Below, one piece after another: positions 47,987 to 57,265 of a stretch of 64,000 nucleotides of DNA; position 1 is the stretch's first letter; every line of letters starts with the position of its first letter. This DNA is from Pseudomonadales bacterium (GTDB lineage: Bacteria; Pseudomonadota; Gammaproteobacteria; Pseudomonadales; Ketobacteraceae). Where the stretch lies: assembly GCA_002701845.1 (NCBI GenBank), contig NZXG01000006.1:1-64000 (forward strand), read 5' to 3'. The position numbers and the translations under genes are program-made. The notes beneath the pieces were generated by a model. It searched no databases and had not been told where the DNA came from. It was given only the letters and a program-made list of their open reading frames with translations.

Positions 47987-48814
47987 GTGAATTTTGATAT
48001 CAACTCTGCCCGCGAGGCCCGCCTCGACACGCCACCGCCACCGACGGTGTTACGGCTGCTCAGCTACAACATCCAGGCGGCCATCGGCACCAGTTCCTAT
48101 CACCACTATGTCACCCGCAGCTGGCGCCACCTGCTGCCGGACTGGCGCGGATTGCAGCGTCTGGGTTACATCGCCCAGGTGCTGAACCATTACGATCTGG
48201 TGTGCCTGCAGGAGGTGGACGGAGGCAGTCTGCGCAGCGGCTTTGTCAACCAGGTGGAGTACCTGGCGGAGCAGGCCCGGTTCGACTACTGGTATCAGCA
48301 ACTGAATCGAGACCTGGGCCGGTTTGGCCAATACAGTAACGGGGTACTGTCCCGGTTTGTGCCTTACGAAATTGAGGACCACAAACTGCCGGGGCTCAAG
48401 GGCCGGGGCGCCATTGTCGCCAAATACGGCAATGAACGGGACACTCTGGTGCTGGTGGGTCTGCACCTGGCCCTCAGTGAGCGGGCCCGTTTCCGCCAGC
48501 TGGGTTACATCCGCGAATTGATCCAGCACCATGAACACGTGGTGGTGATGGGGGATATGAACTGCCGCAGCGACCAGATCATTGATACCCCCCTGCGGGA
48601 CACTCACTTGAAGCAGGTGAGCGGGGATCATCACACCTATCCCAGCTGGAACCCCACCCGCAATATCGACCACATCCTGGTTTCCCCCAGCCTGAAAATC
48701 AATCAGGTGAAAGTGCTGGACTACGACTATTCCGACCACCGCCCCATTGCCATGGAAGTGGCCCTGCCGGAGGGACTGGCGGCGGCACTGCAGCCGGCAG
48801 CCAAGCAAGTCTAA
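47987..48814 (+). CDS. Endonuclease/exonuclease/phosphatase family protein
   Basis: A 275-residue EEP-fold hydrolase. It shows RLLSYNIQA near residue 22, the metal glutamate in CLQEVDGG, GDMNCRS, and the catalytic DYSDHRP near the C-terminus; HH residues and NIDHIL are also present. Such enzymes cleave nucleic-acid or lipid phosphodiesters; no substrate is evident. Start is a GTG at 47987. The same gene follows dsbA in Pseudomonas aeruginosa. There is no signal peptide. Confidence 0.88.
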   Translation: MNFDINSAREARLDTPPPPTVLRLLSYNIQAAIGTSSYHHYVTRSWRHLLPDWRGLQRLGYIAQVLNHYDLVCLQEVDGGSLRSGFVNQVEYLAEQARFDYWYQQLNRDLGRFGQYSNGVLSRFVPYEIEDHKLPGLKGRGAIVAKYGNERDTLVLVGLHLALSERARFRQLGYIRELIQHHEHVVVMGDMNCRSDQIIDTPLRDTHLKQVSGDHHTYPSWNPTRNIDHILVSPSLKINQVKVLDYDYSDHRPIAMEVALPEGLAAALQPAAKQV

Positions 48815-48823
48815 CGAAAAAAA

Positions 48824-48863
48824 TTAGGCGTTTTCACGAGCTTTTCTATACTTAGTTGAAAAC
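48824..48863 (+). promoter_or_regulatory. Candidate promoter with flanking inverted repeat
   Basis: TTAGGC (48824-48829), 17 bases, TATACT (48847-48852). A seven-base inverted repeat, GTTTTCA (48830-48836) and TGAAAAC (48857-48863), brackets the -10, suiting a repressor operator for the diguanylate cyclase gene at 48888. Confidence 0.45.
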
Positions 48864-48887
48864 CCACAACGAGATGCCGCTCCTCTC

Positions 48888-50636
48888 ATGTCCGACGCCA
48901 GCAATCTGAACTGGAAAGAGAAATACCTCTCCGCCCTGGAACAGTTTGATGTCAATCAGAAACAGGATCAGCAACGGCTGGACCTGTTGCGGCGGGGTCT
49001 GGTGCGGGTCAGCCTGGCGGCGGATGGTCTGGACCCGGCGTTGGACGAACAGCTGGCGGCTCTGCGTACCGGCCTGCGTCAGGGTTATGATGTGCGCTCC
49101 CTGGAACCCACCATAGCCAACCTGGAACAGGCGGTGGTGGCCCTGGATGACCGGCGCAAGGACGACCAGGCCGCCCTGCAGGAGGCCATCGACGCCCAAC
49201 TGGCCCATTATCTGGAACTGAGCCTGCCCCGGGCCAGCAAAAGCACCATCAAGAGTCTGCGCAAGGCACTGCCGGATCTGCTGGCGGGTAACGGTGTGCC
49301 CAGTGAGGTGATTACCGGTCTCAACACCGCCCACCGCCAAGTGACCGAGCACCTGCTGGAACGTATCGGCGAGCTGGGACAACGTCGGGAAGGACTGCTG
49401 GCCCGGCTGTTCGGTGGGGATAAAAACGCCAGTGACGCCCCCGGGGAATCCGACGCGGCGGCGACGGTCCAGGCAGCACCGCTGGAGAACCCCACGGCGC
49501 AGCAGGCCCCGGACGCGGGGCCCGCGGCATCCCCCCCGGAGGCGCCGGCAGCCGCCAGTCCGGCACCCATCGAAACAGCCGCCCAGGAACGGGAGCAGGA
49601 TCTGCTGCAGCGGGTCACCCAGGTGCTGCATAACCTGCTGGGCAACCTGGATGTACCGGAGGATTGTGCCAGCCGCAAGACGCAACTGACCGCCCGCATC
49701 GATGCTTCCTACAGCCTGGACGAACTGCCGGAAATCCTGGACGAAACCGCGCAACTGGTGGCCTCCACCCGCATGGTGGCACAGCGGGAATTCGAAGGTT
49801 TTCTGGTGGCCCTGCACCAGCGCCTCAATGAAATCCAGTCATTCCTCACCAGTGCCCGGGAGGGCGAGGCCCAGTCCCAGCGCAACCAGCAACAGCTGGA
49901 CAAAGACGTGCGCCAGGAACTGGCGGACATGCGCGCCAACGTGGCCGCCAGCAATGATCTGGGGCAGTTGAAGCTGGATATCGAGAGCATGGTCAGCCGT
50001 ATCGTGTCGGCGGTGGATCAATTCCACAGCCAGGAAAAACAGCGGCGGGATGACGTTTACGAGCGGGTGGAGGCCCTGGGCCAGCGCATGGCGTCCATGG
50101 AAAGCGAGGCCATGGAGCTGAAGAACAGCCTGGAAGCCCAGCGCCTGCAGGCGCTGCGGGATGCCCTCACCGATCTCCCCAACCGCGCCGCCTTCGACGA
50201 ATACATCGGTTCCGAGTACTCACGCTGGCGCCGCCACCACCGGCCGCTGTCCATCGGCGTGATCGATGTGGATCACTTTAAGCAGATCAACGATACCCTG
50301 GGCCATCTGCGGGGGGACAAGGTACTGCGCCTGGTGGCCCGGGAAATCAATCGGCGCATGCGGCAGAAGGATTTCGTGGCCCGCTACGGCGGCGAGGAGT
50401 TCGTGGTGGTGATGCCGGAGACCGCCCTGGAATCCGCCTACGTGGCCATGGATAAAGTGCGGGCCGCGGTGGCAGAGTGTCCGTTCAATTTCAATCAGCA
50501 ACGCATTCCGGTCACGGTGTCGGTGGGGGTGGCCAGTTTCACCGAGGGTGACTCCATTGAGGCCTGCTTCGACCGCGCCGACAAGGCCCTGTATCAGGCC
50601 AAGCACGGGGGCCGCAATCGCACCGAGCGGGGCTGA
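48888..50636 (+). CDS. Diguanylate cyclase (GGDEF protein)
   Basis: A 582-residue cytoplasmic protein that should make c-di-GMP. Residues 1-400 are helical, with an alanine/proline-rich linker (about 178-230) between two helical parts and a coiled coil before the GGDEF domain (about 410-582). The active site is GGEEF in RYGGEEFVVVMPE, and the inhibitory I-site R-Q-K-D lies exactly five residues before it, so product inhibition is expected. No transmembrane segment. Pseudomonas has a GGDEF gene in the same place after dsbA and the exonuclease. It converges on the receiver gene at 50639. Confidence 0.93.
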   Translation: MSDASNLNWKEKYLSALEQFDVNQKQDQQRLDLLRRGLVRVSLAADGLDPALDEQLAALRTGLRQGYDVRSLEPTIANLEQAVVALDDRRKDDQAALQEAIDAQLAHYLELSLPRASKSTIKSLRKALPDLLAGNGVPSEVITGLNTAHRQVTEHLLERIGELGQRREGLLARLFGGDKNASDAPGESDAAATVQAAPLENPTAQQAPDAGPAASPPEAPAAASPAPIETAAQEREQDLLQRVTQVLHNLLGNLDVPEDCASRKTQLTARIDASYSLDELPEILDETAQLVASTRMVAQREFEGFLVALHQRLNEIQSFLTSAREGEAQSQRNQQQLDKDVRQELADMRANVAASNDLGQLKLDIESMVSRIVSAVDQFHSQEKQRRDDVYERVEALGQRMASMESEAMELKNSLEAQRLQALRDALTDLPNRAAFDEYIGSEYSRWRRHHRPLSIGVIDVDHFKQINDTLGHLRGDKVLRLVAREINRRMRQKDFVARYGGEEFVVVMPETALESAYVAMDKVRAAVAECPFNFNQQRIPVTVSVGVASFTEGDSIEACFDRADKALYQAKHGGRNRTERG

Positions 50637-50638
50637 AA

Positions 50639-51004
50639 TCAGTTCAGCAGCTTACGCAGGCGGGACAGCAGCACTTCCTCATCCAGGGGTTTGGTAATCA
50701 GATCGGTGACCCCAGACGCCAGAATTTCCTCATCCTCGCCTTTGATGGCGTGCGCGGTAAGGGCAATGATGGGCAGATGCTGAAAGCGGGCCTGGGCCCG
50801 CAGCCGGCGGGTGGCCTCCTTGCCGTCGATACCCGGCAGGGAGATATCCATCAGAATCACATCGAACTCCTCGTCCTCCACCCGGGCCAGACAGTCCTCG
50901 GCACAATTGACCCCGGTGACGGCGTAATGCTCGTCCTCCAGAATCCAGGTCACCAGCTTCATATTGTCGGGATTATCTTCCACTACCAGTACTTTACCGC
51001 TCAT
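50639..51004 (-). CDS. Single-domain response regulator (CheY/DivK-like)
   Basis: A 121-residue receiver: LVVEDNPDNMKL (acidic pair and the DivK/hybrid-kinase type N), phospho-acceptor in VILMDISLPGIDG, threonine in ALTAHAIKG, lysine in ITKPLDEE. There is no output domain. The start at 51004 (MSGKVLVVEDN) is favoured over an in-frame upstream ATG. It is convergent with the diguanylate cyclase, two bases between stops. It resembles the receivers attached to hybrid kinases and may receive phosphate from one encoded elsewhere. Confidence 0.88.
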   Translation of the reverse strand: MSGKVLVVEDNPDNMKLVTWILEDEHYAVTGVNCAEDCLARVEDEEFDVILMDISLPGIDGKEATRRLRAQARFQHLPIIALTAHAIKGEDEEILASGVTDLITKPLDEEVLLSRLRKLLN

Positions 51005-51102
51005 TACCGCCGCACCGTTGAACTGTTTCGCATGGTACAAGTGTAGTCGGTTTTGCCGCCCCTGCCGGTGACAGTGGCCGCTTAAACCTGCTCTGAGGGT
51101 GC

Positions 51103-53202
51103 CTAAACCTCACCGTATTGCGCGGCATTGCCCAGCCAGCGCTGGATCAGCCGATCACCCAGGGCGCGGTTATCCTGTAACAGGGCTTCGGCCAGGCGTT
51201 TGCTGTCTTCCAGCAGCCCCTGATCCCGCAGCAGATCCGCGATGCGGAAACTCATGGCCCCGGTCTGGCGGGTTCCCAGTACCTCGCCGGGGCCCCGCAG
51301 CTGCAGGTCCCGCTCGGCAATCACAAAGCCGTCATTGGTCTGACGCAGAATGTCCAGTCGTTCCCGTCCCAGCGCCGACAGGGGCTTTTGGTACAATAAC
51401 AGGCACACACTGGCGGTGGCGCCACGACCCACCCGGCCCCGTAGCTGATGTAACTGGGCCAGCCCCAGACGCTCGGGGTTTTCGATGATCATAACGCTGG
51501 CGTTGGGCACATTAACCCCCACTTCGATCACCGTGGTGGCCACCAGCAGTTGCAGCTCCCCGCGCTTGAAGCGGTCCATCATGTCGGCTTTCTCTGCCGC
51601 CTTGAGGCGGCCATGCACCAGCCCCACCCGCACCCGGGGCAGCCACTCCTGTAACTGACGGGCAGTGTCCTCCGCCGCCTGGCATTGCAGGGCCTCGGAC
51701 TCCTCAATCAGGGTGCAGACCCAGTACACCTGCCGCCCCTCCTCACAGGCATGACGCACCCGTTCCACCACTTCCTGGCGGCGGCTGTTGTCCACCACCA
51801 CCGTTTGCACCGGGGTGCGCCCGGGGGGCAGCTCATCGATCACCGAGGTGTCCAGATCGGCGTAGGCACTCATGGCCAGGGTACGGGGGATGGGAGTGGC
51901 GGTCATGATCAACTGATGGGGCACCAGCCCCTGGTCCACGCCCTTTTGCTTCAGCGCCAGCCGCTGGTGGACCCCGAACCGGTGCTGCTCATCCACGATC
52001 ACCAGGGCCAGGCCGCGATAGCGCACGTCATCCTGAAACAGGGCATGGGTACCCACCACCATTTGCGCGGTGCCGGTGGCGATCAGTCCCAGCTGCAGGT
52101 CGCGCTTTTTGCCCTTCAGTTTGCCCGCCAGCCAGGCCACTTGCAGCCCCAGGGGTTCCAGCCACTCCACAAAGGCATGGTAGTGTTGCTCCGCCAGAAT
52201 TTCGGTGGGTGCCATCATCGCCACCTGGTAGCCCGCATCAATGGCCAGCAGCGCCGCCCGGGCCGCCACCAGGGTTTTGCCGGCGCCCACGTCCCCCTGC
52301 ACCAGCCGCAACATGGGCCGGTCACGGCACAAATCGCCGCTGATTTCCCGGTGTACCCGCTGCTGGGCGGCGGTGGGCTGGAATGGCAGGCCCGCCAGCA
52401 GTTGCTGCTCCAGGGTTGCAGTGGCGGGCAGGGCCACCGCCCGCTGACTCTGCACCCGTTGCCGCAACCGCAGCAGACTCAGATGATGGGCAGTGAGCTC
52501 CTCCAGGGCCAGTCGCTGCTGGGCCCGGTGGGTGCCGTCCAACAGGGCCTGCACCGGGGCGTCCGGCGGCGGCCGGTGCACGTAGCGCAGGGCATCGGCC
52601 AGGGAAGGCCAATCCGTTCCCGCCAGTGCCTGGGACGGCAGCAATTCCGCCACCGGTTGGGCCCGGCCCAGCAGTTTCAGCACCTGATCGCTGAGTTTGC
52701 GCAGGGTGAGCACCGAGATGCCCTCGGTGGCGGGGTATACCGGGGTGAGTGCGGCATCCACCGGCACCGTTTCCGAGTCCAGAACCCGATACTCCGGATG
52801 GGCCATCTCCCGCCCCAGGCCGGTGAACCGCACCTCGCCGTAACAGCGGACAATGGCGCCGGGGGTGAAATGATTTTTCTGGCTGGTGGAGAAGTGAAAG
52901 AAACGCAGGTGTAGCTGGCCGGTGCCATCCTCAATGCGGCAGAGCAGACTGCGGCGCTTGCGAATCACCACATCCGCCATCAGTACCCGCCCCTGAATCA
53001 GCACTTCGCTGCCTTCCCGGGTGGCGCCGATGGGCACCAGCCGGGTGCGATCCTGATAGCGGTAAGGCAGATGAAACAGCACATCCTGCAGGCTGTGAAT
53101 CCCCAGCCGGGCGAGTTTTTGCGCCTGGGCCGCCCCCACCCCCTTGAGCTCGGTCACCGGGGTGCTGGCGAAAAAGTCCGGGGCGACCGCAGACCCGGCC
53201 AT
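51103..53202 (-). CDS. recG: ATP-dependent DNA helicase RecG
   Basis: A 699-residue branch-migration helicase that rescues stalled forks. The wedge domain (about 1-260) contains ELKGVGAAQAQKLARLGI; helicase motifs follow: GDVGAGKTLVAARAAL (I), VDEQHRFG (II), TATPIPRTLAM (III), GVNVPNASVMIIENPERLGL and QLRGRVGRG (VI). The start MAGSAVAPD at 53202 overlaps the oxyR stop codon (TAATG), so the two are translationally coupled. oxyR-recG pairing is conserved in pseudomonads. Confidence 0.97.
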   Translation of the reverse strand: MAGSAVAPDFFASTPVTELKGVGAAQAQKLARLGIHSLQDVLFHLPYRYQDRTRLVPIGATREGSEVLIQGRVLMADVVIRKRRSLLCRIEDGTGQLHLRFFHFSTSQKNHFTPGAIVRCYGEVRFTGLGREMAHPEYRVLDSETVPVDAALTPVYPATEGISVLTLRKLSDQVLKLLGRAQPVAELLPSQALAGTDWPSLADALRYVHRPPPDAPVQALLDGTHRAQQRLALEELTAHHLSLLRLRQRVQSQRAVALPATATLEQQLLAGLPFQPTAAQQRVHREISGDLCRDRPMLRLVQGDVGAGKTLVAARAALLAIDAGYQVAMMAPTEILAEQHYHAFVEWLEPLGLQVAWLAGKLKGKKRDLQLGLIATGTAQMVVGTHALFQDDVRYRGLALVIVDEQHRFGVHQRLALKQKGVDQGLVPHQLIMTATPIPRTLAMSAYADLDTSVIDELPPGRTPVQTVVVDNSRRQEVVERVRHACEEGRQVYWVCTLIEESEALQCQAAEDTARQLQEWLPRVRVGLVHGRLKAAEKADMMDRFKRGELQLLVATTVIEVGVNVPNASVMIIENPERLGLAQLHQLRGRVGRGATASVCLLLYQKPLSALGRERLDILRQTNDGFVIAERDLQLRGPGEVLGTRQTGAMSFRIADLLRDQGLLEDSKRLAEALLQDNRALGDRLIQRWLGNAAQYGEV

Positions 53203-54113
53203 TACAGGGTCGCGGCGCCCTGGAGGGAACAACTGGTGATGGCCTGGGCCAGAGCGTCAATGGCTTTGGGCCGGGAAAAACGCTGGCGCCAGGCCAGAGA
53301 CACCCGCCGGTAGGGGGTCTTGCCGGCGAACGGCCGCTCCACCAGAGTGTCGGTGTCGTAGATGTGTTTGTCCGAGGAGGAGCTGGGCAGAATGGTCAGC
53401 CCCAGCCCGGATGCCACCATATGCCGCAACGTCTCCAGGGACGTGCCCTGGGGCAGACTGGTTTCATCGCTGCCTTTCAAAATACCCGGACAGGCATTCA
53501 ACACCTGATCCCGAAAGCAGTGCCCCTCACCCAATAGCAGGATATTTTCCTTTTCCAGTTGCTTGCGGGTGATCTTTTCCTGCCGGGCCAGGGGATGCTC
53601 CGCCGGAATCAAAACCTCAAAAGGTTCGTCATACAGATCCAGCAACTCCACATCCGGTTCTTCAAACGGCAGGGAAATAATAATGGCGTCCAGTTCGCCA
53701 CTGCGCAGTTTCTGTCGCAACACGCCGGTGTAGTTCTCCTCCAGGATCAGCGGCATCTCCGGCGCAATGGGTTTGATATGGCGGATCAGATGGGGAAACA
53801 GATAAGGCCCGACGGTAAAAATGGCGCCCACCCGCAACGGCAGGTTCAGTTGCCCCTTACCCTGCTGGGCCAGCTGTTTGACCAGTTCCGCCTCTTCCAG
53901 CACCTTGCGCGCCTGGGCCACAATGCGTTCGCCGATCAGGGTCACCCGCATATCGGAACGGTTACGCTCAAATATGGTCACGTCCAGTTCATCCTCGAGC
54001 TTTTTAATGGCCACGCTTAAAGTGGGCTGGCTGACGAAACAGCGCTCGGCGGCGCGCCGGAAATGCCGTTCATGGGCCAGGGTGACGATATACTTCAGTT
54101 CCGTCAGAGTCAT
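53202..54113 (-). CDS. oxyR: Hydrogen-peroxide sensor OxyR
   Basis: A 303-residue LysR-type regulator. The winged helix is at 1-60 (ERHFRRAAERCFVSQPTLSV), and the redox pair is C199 and C208 in GEGHCFRDQVLNAC, at exactly the numbering of E. coli OxyR. Peroxide forms the disulfide and switches it to activate catalase and peroxiredoxin genes. The start (MTLTELKYIV) is conserved; an upstream in-frame ATG is rejected. It lies divergent from the epimerase-like gene at 54216, and overlaps recG by one base. Confidence 0.97.
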   Translation of the reverse strand: MTLTELKYIVTLAHERHFRRAAERCFVSQPTLSVAIKKLEDELDVTIFERNRSDMRVTLIGERIVAQARKVLEEAELVKQLAQQGKGQLNLPLRVGAIFTVGPYLFPHLIRHIKPIAPEMPLILEENYTGVLRQKLRSGELDAIIISLPFEEPDVELLDLYDEPFEVLIPAEHPLARQEKITRKQLEKENILLLGEGHCFRDQVLNACPGILKGSDETSLPQGTSLETLRHMVASGLGLTILPSSSSDKHIYDTDTLVERPFAGKTPYRRVSLAWRQRFSRPKAIDALAQAITSCSLQGAATL

Positions 54114-54215
54114 GGTGTCGGGTCTTCCCCTACTGGTCACTGGGATCACAAAACGATAGCATAAGGCCATTGCATACAGAAGGTTTTAATAGTTTAGCTA
54201 TCAGGGAGCGAGCCC

Positions 54216-55064
54216 ATGGCGACGATTCTGCTGGCCGGTTGCGGTGCCATTGGCACGGCTCTGGGACAACAGCTGCAAGCGGCCGGACACCAGGTGTACG
54301 GTCTGCGGCGATCGGCGGTGGCATTGCCGTTTCCGTGCCTGCAGGGGGATCTGCATCAGCCCCTGCCCGCCGATCTGTTGCCGGCCGGGATTCATTACGT
54401 GGTGCATACCGGCACCCCCGCCGAACGCAGTGACGCCGGCTATGAGGCCGGCTACCCACGGGCGCTGCGCCATCTGCTGGACGCACTTCAGGAGCATCCC
54501 CTCAGGCGGTTGGTGTTTGTGTCCAGCACGGCGGTTTATCACCAGACCGATGGCAGCTGGGTGGACGAGGACAGCCCCACCCGCCCCCAGCGCTTTAACG
54601 GCCGGCGGGTGCTGGAAGCAGAGACCCTGCTGCGGGATGCCGGGGTGCCCGGCACCAGCGTGCGCTTCGGCGGCATCTATGGGCCGGGCCGCACCTGGCT
54701 GATGCGGCGGGTCAGGGCGGGCGCCGAGGTCCAGGCCAGCCCGCCCAAATACACCAACCGTATCCATCAGGATGATTGCGTGGGGTTGCTGGCATTTCTG
54801 ATTCAGCGCGTGGAACAGGGGTTTCAGCCACCACCGATACTGGTGGGCGTGGATGACGCACCGGCGCCGGAGCAGGAAGTCTGTCAATGGCTGGCCCAAC
54901 AGCTGAACACCCCACCGCCACGGCGGGTGCAGGCGGCGGACAGCGCCCCCCGCAACAAGCGCTGTCGCAACCAACGCCTGCACCAGCTTGGCTACCGGCT
55001 GCGTTATCCCAGTTATCGGGAAGGTTACTCGGCCCTGCTGGCGGAGTCAGGGGCGGCATGGTAA
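54216..55064 (+). CDS. SDR-family NAD(P)-dependent epimerase-like protein
   Basis: A 282-residue atypical extended SDR. The nucleotide-binding glycine motif is GCGAIGTALG (residues 8-17). SSTAVYHQTDGSWVDEDS covers the Ser/Tyr region: the tyrosine Y109 follows SSTAV, but the usual Y-x3-K is replaced by RVLEAE, so catalysis may differ or be lost. This resembles the YeeZ subgroup, whose function is unknown. It has no signal peptide. The gene is divergent from oxyR, with about 100 bases between; redox control is possible but not shown. Confidence 0.8.
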   Translation: MATILLAGCGAIGTALGQQLQAAGHQVYGLRRSAVALPFPCLQGDLHQPLPADLLPAGIHYVVHTGTPAERSDAGYEAGYPRALRHLLDALQEHPLRRLVFVSSTAVYHQTDGSWVDEDSPTRPQRFNGRRVLEAETLLRDAGVPGTSVRFGGIYGPGRTWLMRRVRAGAEVQASPPKYTNRIHQDDCVGLLAFLIQRVEQGFQPPPILVGVDDAPAPEQEVCQWLAQQLNTPPPRRVQAADSAPRNKRCRNQRLHQLGYRLRYPSYREGYSALLAESGAAW

Positions 55065-55119
55065 AACAGCGGCAGTTTGCATACACTGGGCGCGTTTTCC
55101 CATCACTATGGAGTTTTCA

Positions 55120-55716
55120 ATGAAGCGGCAGCGGGTGATAGTTACACTGGCTTTGATCACTGCCCTGTTTACCCTGGGCGGTTGCGGTATCAACAATATT
55201 CCCAGCCTGGATGAGCAGGTGAAAGCCAACTGGGCCCAGGTGGAAAACCAGTATCAACGCCGCTCGGATCTGGTACCCAATCTGGTGGCCACAGTGAAAG
55301 GATTTGCGGAACAGGAGCGGGAAACCCTGCAGGCGGTGGTGGAAGCCCGTTCCAAGGTCAATTCCATGCAGGTGGACCAGTCCATTATCAATGATCCCGA
55401 GGCGCTGCAAAAATTCGAAGCGGCGCAAAGCCAGCTCACCAGCGCCCTGAGCCGGCTGATGGTGGTGGTGGAACGCTATCCGGAGTTGAAGTCGAATCAG
55501 AACTTTTTGACCTTACAGTCCCAACTGGAGGGCACGGAAAACCGCATTGCGGTGGCCCGGCGCGACTTTATTCAGTCGGTACAGGCTTACAACACCGAGA
55601 TACGCACGTTTCCCGGGCGTATCTGGCACAGTATTCTGTACAGTGATATGCCCATCCGGGAGACCTATGAAGCCACCACAACCGGTGCCGAGCAGGCACC
55701 CCAGGTGGAATTCTGA
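55120..55716 (+). CDS. lemA: LemA family lipoprotein
   Basis: A 198-residue LemA protein. It has a lipoprotein signal ending in LGGC, and the helical core with QVKANWAQVENQYQRRSDLV and ATVKGFAEQE, LFLTLQ-type repeats and TFPGRIW near the end. GGAG lies ahead of the ATG at 55120. Its stop codon overlaps the next gene by one base (TGATG), so lemA and the two TPM proteins form one operon. LemA/TPM pairs are common and are thought to act in envelope functions, with mechanism unknown. Confidence 0.92.
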   Translation: MKRQRVIVTLALITALFTLGGCGINNIPSLDEQVKANWAQVENQYQRRSDLVPNLVATVKGFAEQERETLQAVVEARSKVNSMQVDQSIINDPEALQKFEAAQSQLTSALSRLMVVVERYPELKSNQNFLTLQSQLEGTENRIAVARRDFIQSVQAYNTEIRTFPGRIWHSILYSDMPIRETYEATTTGAEQAPQVEF

Positions 55717-56429
55717 TGCTGCGGCTGGCGCTGTTCTTGCCGTTGTTTCTGGTGGGGCTTGCCAACCTGCAGGCGGCGCCGTCCTTTCCCAAACTCAGCG
55801 GCCAGGTAGTGGATACCGCCAACCTGTTGAGCGGCGCGGTGGAACAACGAATCAGCGCCCAACTCAAAGCCCACGAAAACGCCACCGGCAATCAGGTGGT
55901 GGTGGTGACCCTGCCACAACTGCAGGGATATGACATTGCAGACTACGGTTATCAACTGGGCCGGCATTGGGGCATTGGCCAGCAGGAAAAAGACAATGGT
56001 GTGCTGTTGATCGTAGCGAAAGCAGAACGCAAGCTGCGCATTGAAGTGGGCTACGGCCTGGAAGGAAAACTCACCGACGCCATCGCCAACAATATTATTC
56101 AGACAGTGATTCGACCGGCCTTCAAGCGGGGGCAGTTTGAACAGGGTATCGAGGCCGGCGCCACCGCCATCGTGGCGGCCCTGGGTGGTCAGTACAAGAT
56201 GCGCGAGAGCCGGGAGCGTCGTAACTCACCGGCCTGGATACCCCTGATCATTTTTATCATCATCATTGTGATAAACACCCTGGGGGGCGGCATGCGCCGT
56301 CTGGGCGGTGGCCGGCGTTACGGCAGCTATTACGGTGGCGGCTTCGGCGGCGGCAGCTTTGGCGGCGGTGGCGGCTTCTCCGGCGGTGGTGGCAGTTTCG
56401 GAGGCGGCGGCGCCTCGGGGGGATGGTAA
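55716..56429 (+). CDS. TPM domain protein (YgcG type)
   Basis: A 237-residue membrane-anchored protein: signal peptide (cleavage near NLQAAP), a TPM domain (about 25-160; VVDTANLLSGAVEQRISAQL, LLIVAKAERKLRIEVGYGLE), one transmembrane helix (about 172-190) and a C-terminal glycine/serine-rich tail of more than 35 residues (GGGFGGGSFGGGGG). The TPM domain faces the periplasm and has been described as phosphatase-like in plants. It overlaps lemA by one base and the next gene by one. Confidence 0.9.
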   Translation: MLRLALFLPLFLVGLANLQAAPSFPKLSGQVVDTANLLSGAVEQRISAQLKAHENATGNQVVVVTLPQLQGYDIADYGYQLGRHWGIGQQEKDNGVLLIVAKAERKLRIEVGYGLEGKLTDAIANNIIQTVIRPAFKRGQFEQGIEAGATAIVAALGGQYKMRESRERRNSPAWIPLIIFIIIIVINTLGGGMRRLGGGRRYGSYYGGGFGGGSFGGGGGFSGGGGSFGGGGASGGW

Positions 56430-57046
56430 TGACATTATTGAACGACGCGGAACTGGAAACCATTGCCAACAGCATTGCCGAAGTGGAGCGCACCACCGAT
56501 GCGGAGCTGGTGATGGTGCTGGCACGACAGGCCGATAATTATCTGTACATTCCCACCCTCTACGCGGCGCTGGTGGCCCTGCTGGCGCCACTGGTGCTGA
56601 AACTCACGCCGCTCTGGCTGACCGCGGAAGACTTGCTGCTGATGCAGTGGATTAACTTTATTGTGCTGGCCATCGTGTTTCGGCTTCCCGCAGTCACCAT
56701 GGCACTGGTGCCCAAACACATCAAGTACTGGCGGGCCGCCAACCTGGCCCGACGCCAGTTTCTGGAACAGAATCTACACCATACCAAAGGTGAAACCGGG
56801 GTACTGATTTTTATTGCCGAAGCGGAGCACTATGTGGAAATAATCGCGGACCGTGGCATCAGCCAACACGTGAGCAATCCCCAGTGGCAGGGCATCGTCA
56901 ACGAGTTGATCGACCATATCAAGCAACGCCAGACCCTGCAGGGCATGATCGGCTGTATCAATGCCTGCGGTGCCCTGCTGCAGCAATACGCCCCCGCCAC
57001 TGAACAGAAAAATGAATTACCCAATCACCTGGTGGTGCTTGAATAG
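56429..57046 (+). CDS. Second TPM domain protein
   Basis: A 205-residue protein, also TPM-like, but different in order: a short N-terminal segment (LNDAELETIANSIAEVERTT), two hydrophobic helices (about 40-62 and 74-95), then the rest of the TPM region (TGVLIFIAEAEHYVEIIADR). There is no signal peptide; the helices anchor it. I use the ATG at 56429, which overlaps the previous stop (TAATG) and has a GGGGGG run ahead; an ATG two codons upstream is also in frame. It ends the lemA operon. Confidence 0.85.
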   Translation: MTLLNDAELETIANSIAEVERTTDAELVMVLARQADNYLYIPTLYAALVALLAPLVLKLTPLWLTAEDLLLMQWINFIVLAIVFRLPAVTMALVPKHIKYWRAANLARRQFLEQNLHHTKGETGVLIFIAEAEHYVEIIADRGISQHVSNPQWQGIVNELIDHIKQRQTLQGMIGCINACGALLQQYAPATEQKNELPNHLVVLE

Positions 57047-57203
57047 ACCATATCCAGGGCCCGGGCCCTGGTTACCCTATCGCCTTGCCACCTTGTAATA
57101 GCTACACGACCCTGTAAAACCTGCGTGATTTTCCCTGCCAATCGCGATCCAAACCGCCTCCCTAACCCCCTGATCCATCTGCATTAATTTTACAGTTCCA
57201 GGC

Positions 57204-57219
57204 TGGCACGGGATTTGTT
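57204..57219 (+). promoter_or_regulatory. Sigma-54-like promoter
   Basis: TGGCACG (-24 element), four bases, TTGTT (-12 element; consensus TTGCW, one mismatch at the usual GC). The predicted start of transcription is near 57229, giving a leader of about 37 bases before the persulfide-dioxygenase-like gene. Confidence 0.5.
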
Positions 57220-57265
57220 TTCTGAAATTAAAGGAAGCAATTGAAGCGGAGACAGGAGTTAAACG

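Noticed and set aside
54189-54201. ATAG-tttag-CTAT between oxyR and the epimerase-like gene as an OxyR site
   Set aside because: The spacing between ATAG and CTAT is two bases shorter than the OxyR consensus and only one such element is seen.
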